DNA from: an uncultured Lachnospiraceae bacterium
GTDB taxonomy: Bacteria; Bacillota; Clostridia; Lachnospirales; Lachnospiraceae
Assembly (NCBI GenBank): GCA_948688495.1
Contig: CAPQSW010000002.1
Location: 117,808-135,138, forward strand
Length of the DNA stretch: 17,331 bases
Reading direction: 5' to 3'
Part shown: positions 15,849 to 17,331 of the stretch, one piece after another
How positions within the stretch are numbered: position 1 is the first letter of the stretch
How the letters are laid out: every line of letters begins with the position of its first letter
Notes under the pieces: model-generated
Databases searched by the model: none
Seen by the model: the letters and a program-made list of their open reading frames with translations, nothing else
What the model was told of the DNA's origin: nothing
Translations under genes and position numbers: made by a program

Positions 15849-17147
15849 CTAACAGTATGCATCCATCATCATTCCAGAATAAATGGAAGTAATGTATGGT
15901 GTGGCAAAAGTTTTCCCAGGATTCTTATATGTTACAAGAATCTTATCCACATAACGCATGGGATCCAGGGAAGCGTTGTTTGCTTTTACGCTTAACAGAT
16001 TCTTAAAATCATTGAGCACAGAAATACTGTCTTCATAATTGTCTGTGGATACTGTGCTTTTTAATGTATCGCTGTCTATATTGATAGAACCGTCATCCTC
16101 GACCATGAGACCGATACTTTCCAGACTGGTCTTATAGGCAAAGGCTGCACTGCTCATATCTTTGTAGAGCTGTACGCTCTGGGGCTGGCTGCCGGAATAT
16201 TTGCTGGCAGTCTGTAAAACAGAATTATAGGAATCTACCAGTGTCTGAATATTGTCAGCCATAGCGTCTGCATTTGTCTTGAAGCCTACAACGGCAGGAT
16301 TACCTTCTGGACTTGTGCCATGCAAAGTCAGTTCAAAGTTGTTGTCCAGTAAAAAAGTATTGGCGTACGCCATGTGTTCATTGCCGTTGAGCAGGAACAC
16401 AGCATTATGTGCTTCCTGTGCCACATGGTCAATGCCCAGTGTGTCAATTGCATTCATAGATTCATGATTTCCCTGTGGGGAAATTGAAAATAGAAACGTC
16501 TCATCTGGGCTAATGCCTGTTGCAGTTGATTCAATCTGCAAAGCGCTTAAACCGTCTGCATTCTCTGCAATTGCTGCATTTAAACCAATGTCAGCGTTAG
16601 TAATCAGACCTGCTAGCTTCTTTTGAATGGAAAAATTCGTGTCTTCCGCATTCACATTAAACTGGAACTCATAGGCAGAAGCGTTGTTCTCCAAATCAAA
16701 AGAGTAAGAACCAGGCCTGAGATTAAGACGATTCTTATCCAGGAAATTTCCTAGATTGATCTGTGAAGTAGCAAGATCCTTAACTTCGATAGTAAAACCA
16801 TCTGGATTACCGGACAATCGGTTGTCGCCAACATACTTAGCCGATACAACATCTTCCTGGGAAGAAAACGCAAGTTTTTTCTGGAATGCATTTCCGATTC
16901 CTTCTTCGGCGTCGGAAAGAGAGGCAACTACGTTCTGAATGATACGAGTGCTCTCTTTAATATCTATAGCAAATTTCTGTACATCTGGGGAACGCTTAAT
17001 TTTGTACAGAGGAGAATCTTTGTTAATCTTTACAATTTTGTTATAGATATTGCGTAACTCGCTTTTCTTATGTGAATCATATCGGGATGTCGATTGGTTA
17101 GCATATGTGCTCAAATAATAATTATAAGCAGTATCAATCGTAGCCAC
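15849..17147 (-). CDS. FliD-like flagellar filament-capping protein (divergent)
   Basis: A 432-residue protein. GTG start with AAAGGAGG at 17156-17163, spaced 8 bases. The N-terminus (1-85) is helical and lacks the usual short Gly/Leu/Asp-rich FliD opening. Residues about 98-290 look like FliD beta domains, including FTIEVKDLATSQ near 118 and NFSIQKKLAGLI near 171. AHNAVFLLNGNEHMAYANTF at 246-265 resembles the FliD pattern for a loop with N before the GVTLTL strand, here FELTLHG at 271-277. The helical C-terminus has ADNIQTLVDSYNSVLQTA at 297-314 and ends TPYITSIYSGMMMDAYC. Length is in the lower FliD range (about 450 and up). Likely a cap or hook-filament protein, or a paralogue for the divergent flagellin nearby. 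A single terminal Cys is unusual. Confidence 0.7.
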   Translation of the reverse strand: MATIDTAYNYYLSTYANQSTSRYDSHKKSELRNIYNKIVKINKDSPLYKIKRSPDVQKFAIDIKESTRIIQNVVASLSDAEEGIGNAFQKKLAFSSQEDVVSAKYVGDNRLSGNPDGFTIEVKDLATSQINLGNFLDKNRLNLRPGSYSFDLENNASAYEFQFNVNAEDTNFSIQKKLAGLITNADIGLNAAIAENADGLSALQIESTATGISPDETFLFSISPQGNHESMNAIDTLGIDHVAQEAHNAVFLLNGNEHMAYANTFLLDNNFELTLHGTSPEGNPAVVGFKTNADAMADNIQTLVDSYNSVLQTASKYSGSQPQSVQLYKDMSSAAFAYKTSLESIGLMVEDDGSINIDSDTLKSTVSTDNYEDSISVLNDFKNLLSVKANNASLDPMRYVDKILVTYKNPGKTFATPYITSIYSGMMMDAYC

Positions 17148-17163
17148 GATAATCCCCTCCTTT

Positions 17164-17171
17164 CATCCTTG
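17164..17171 (-). promoter_or_regulatory. Candidate CsrA-type binding box in the FliD-like leader
   Basis: Read on the minus strand this is CAAGGATG, close to the CsrA core ACARGGAUG, immediately before the Shine-Dalgarno AAAGGAGG, which supplies a second GGA. CsrA represses flagellin translation in Bacillus. The regulator itself is not in the window, so this is only a pattern match. Confidence 0.3.
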
Positions 17172-17223
17172 AAATCGTGCTGTGCACGGGGGGTAATATA
17201 AACACTCCATGTATTTGCTGTGT

Positions 17224-17250
17224 TTATCGGATAAAATGGGGATTTTCTTA
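17224..17250 (-). promoter_or_regulatory. Sigma-28 (SigD/FliA)-type flagellar promoter for the FliD-like gene
   Basis: On the minus strand TAAG (17250-17247), a 15-base spacer and TCCGATAA (17231-17224) fit the Gram-positive sigma-28 consensus TAAA-N15-GCCGATAT. It lies about 77 bases before the GTG start and supports a flagellar role for the gene. Confidence 0.65.
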
Positions 17251-17257
17251 ACACCAA

Positions 17258-17286
17258 TGTGGATAAAATTTAAAAATTGTGGAAAA
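17258..17286 (-). promoter_or_regulatory. Two DnaA-box-like 9-mers upstream of the FliD-like promoter
   Basis: On the minus strand TTATCCACA (17266-17258) is a perfect DnaA box and TTTTCCACA (17286-17278) a near one, in the same orientation and 20 bases apart. They sit just upstream of the -35 element of the sigma-28-type promoter. A DnaA-regulated promoter or titration site is possible. The remaining sequence to 17331 is AT-rich with nothing else I can identify. Confidence 0.4.
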
Positions 17287-17331
17287 TTTCTATAGATTCT
17301 GTTTTTTTATATGTAATGAAACGATTTTCTC

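Noticed and set aside
15943..15951. A further TTATCCACA DnaA box
   Set aside because: It lies inside the FliD-like coding sequence and is explained by codons; probably chance.

Overview
The window looks like a motility and surface-glycan region of a flagellated Gram-positive gut or rumen bacterium of the Clostridia, most likely Lachnospiraceae. The reasons are strong AGGAGG-type ribosome sites, GTG and TTG starts, a low-to-middling GC feel, a flagellin-type gene, a FliD-like gene with a sigma-28-type promoter, a CgeB/DUF3880-type glycosyltransferase, and a giant secreted GH43 enzyme carrying FIVAR and BspA-type leucine-rich repeats. The genus cannot be fixed from the sequence alone.

Layout: (1) 7-195 is a short open frame that reads like the tail of a protein, closed off by an in-frame stop at 4-6. 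(2) 255-1409 is a CgeB-like glycosyltransferase, plausibly acting on flagellin. (3) 1410-1666 is a leader region with a possible branched RNA fold ahead of the next gene. (4) 1667-8554 is a 2295-residue secreted double-GH43 protein with carbohydrate-binding and cohesin-like modules, for arabinoxylan-type glycans. (5) 8555-8849 holds a large imperfect hairpin and then a near-consensus housekeeping promoter with a folded leader. (6) 8850-9617 is a short, divergent flagellin. (7) 9828-15806 is a three-gene operon: a 74-residue charged protein, a 970-residue P-loop ATPase and a 935-residue adenosine-deaminase-fold protein. (8) 15849-17147, on the opposite strand, is a FliD-like capping protein, convergent with the operon and sharing a hairpin terminator with it.

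The main discovery is region 7. The ATPase has intact Walker A and B motifs, and the deaminase keeps every metal and catalytic motif of the adenosine deaminase family. Size, order and 12-base spacing match the RdrA-RdrB pair of RADAR (restriction by an adenosine deaminase acting on RNA), an anti-phage defence system. Here it sits as a cassette between two flagellar genes, next to a small soluble protein that is not one of the membrane accessory proteins usually described for RADAR. An 11-base direct repeat lies just outside both ends of the operon.

Together the window combines surface structures (glycosylated flagellum, glycan-binding enzyme) with an intracellular defence system. The linkage may be functional (flagella are phage receptors) or only a convenient insertion site; the sequence does not decide this.
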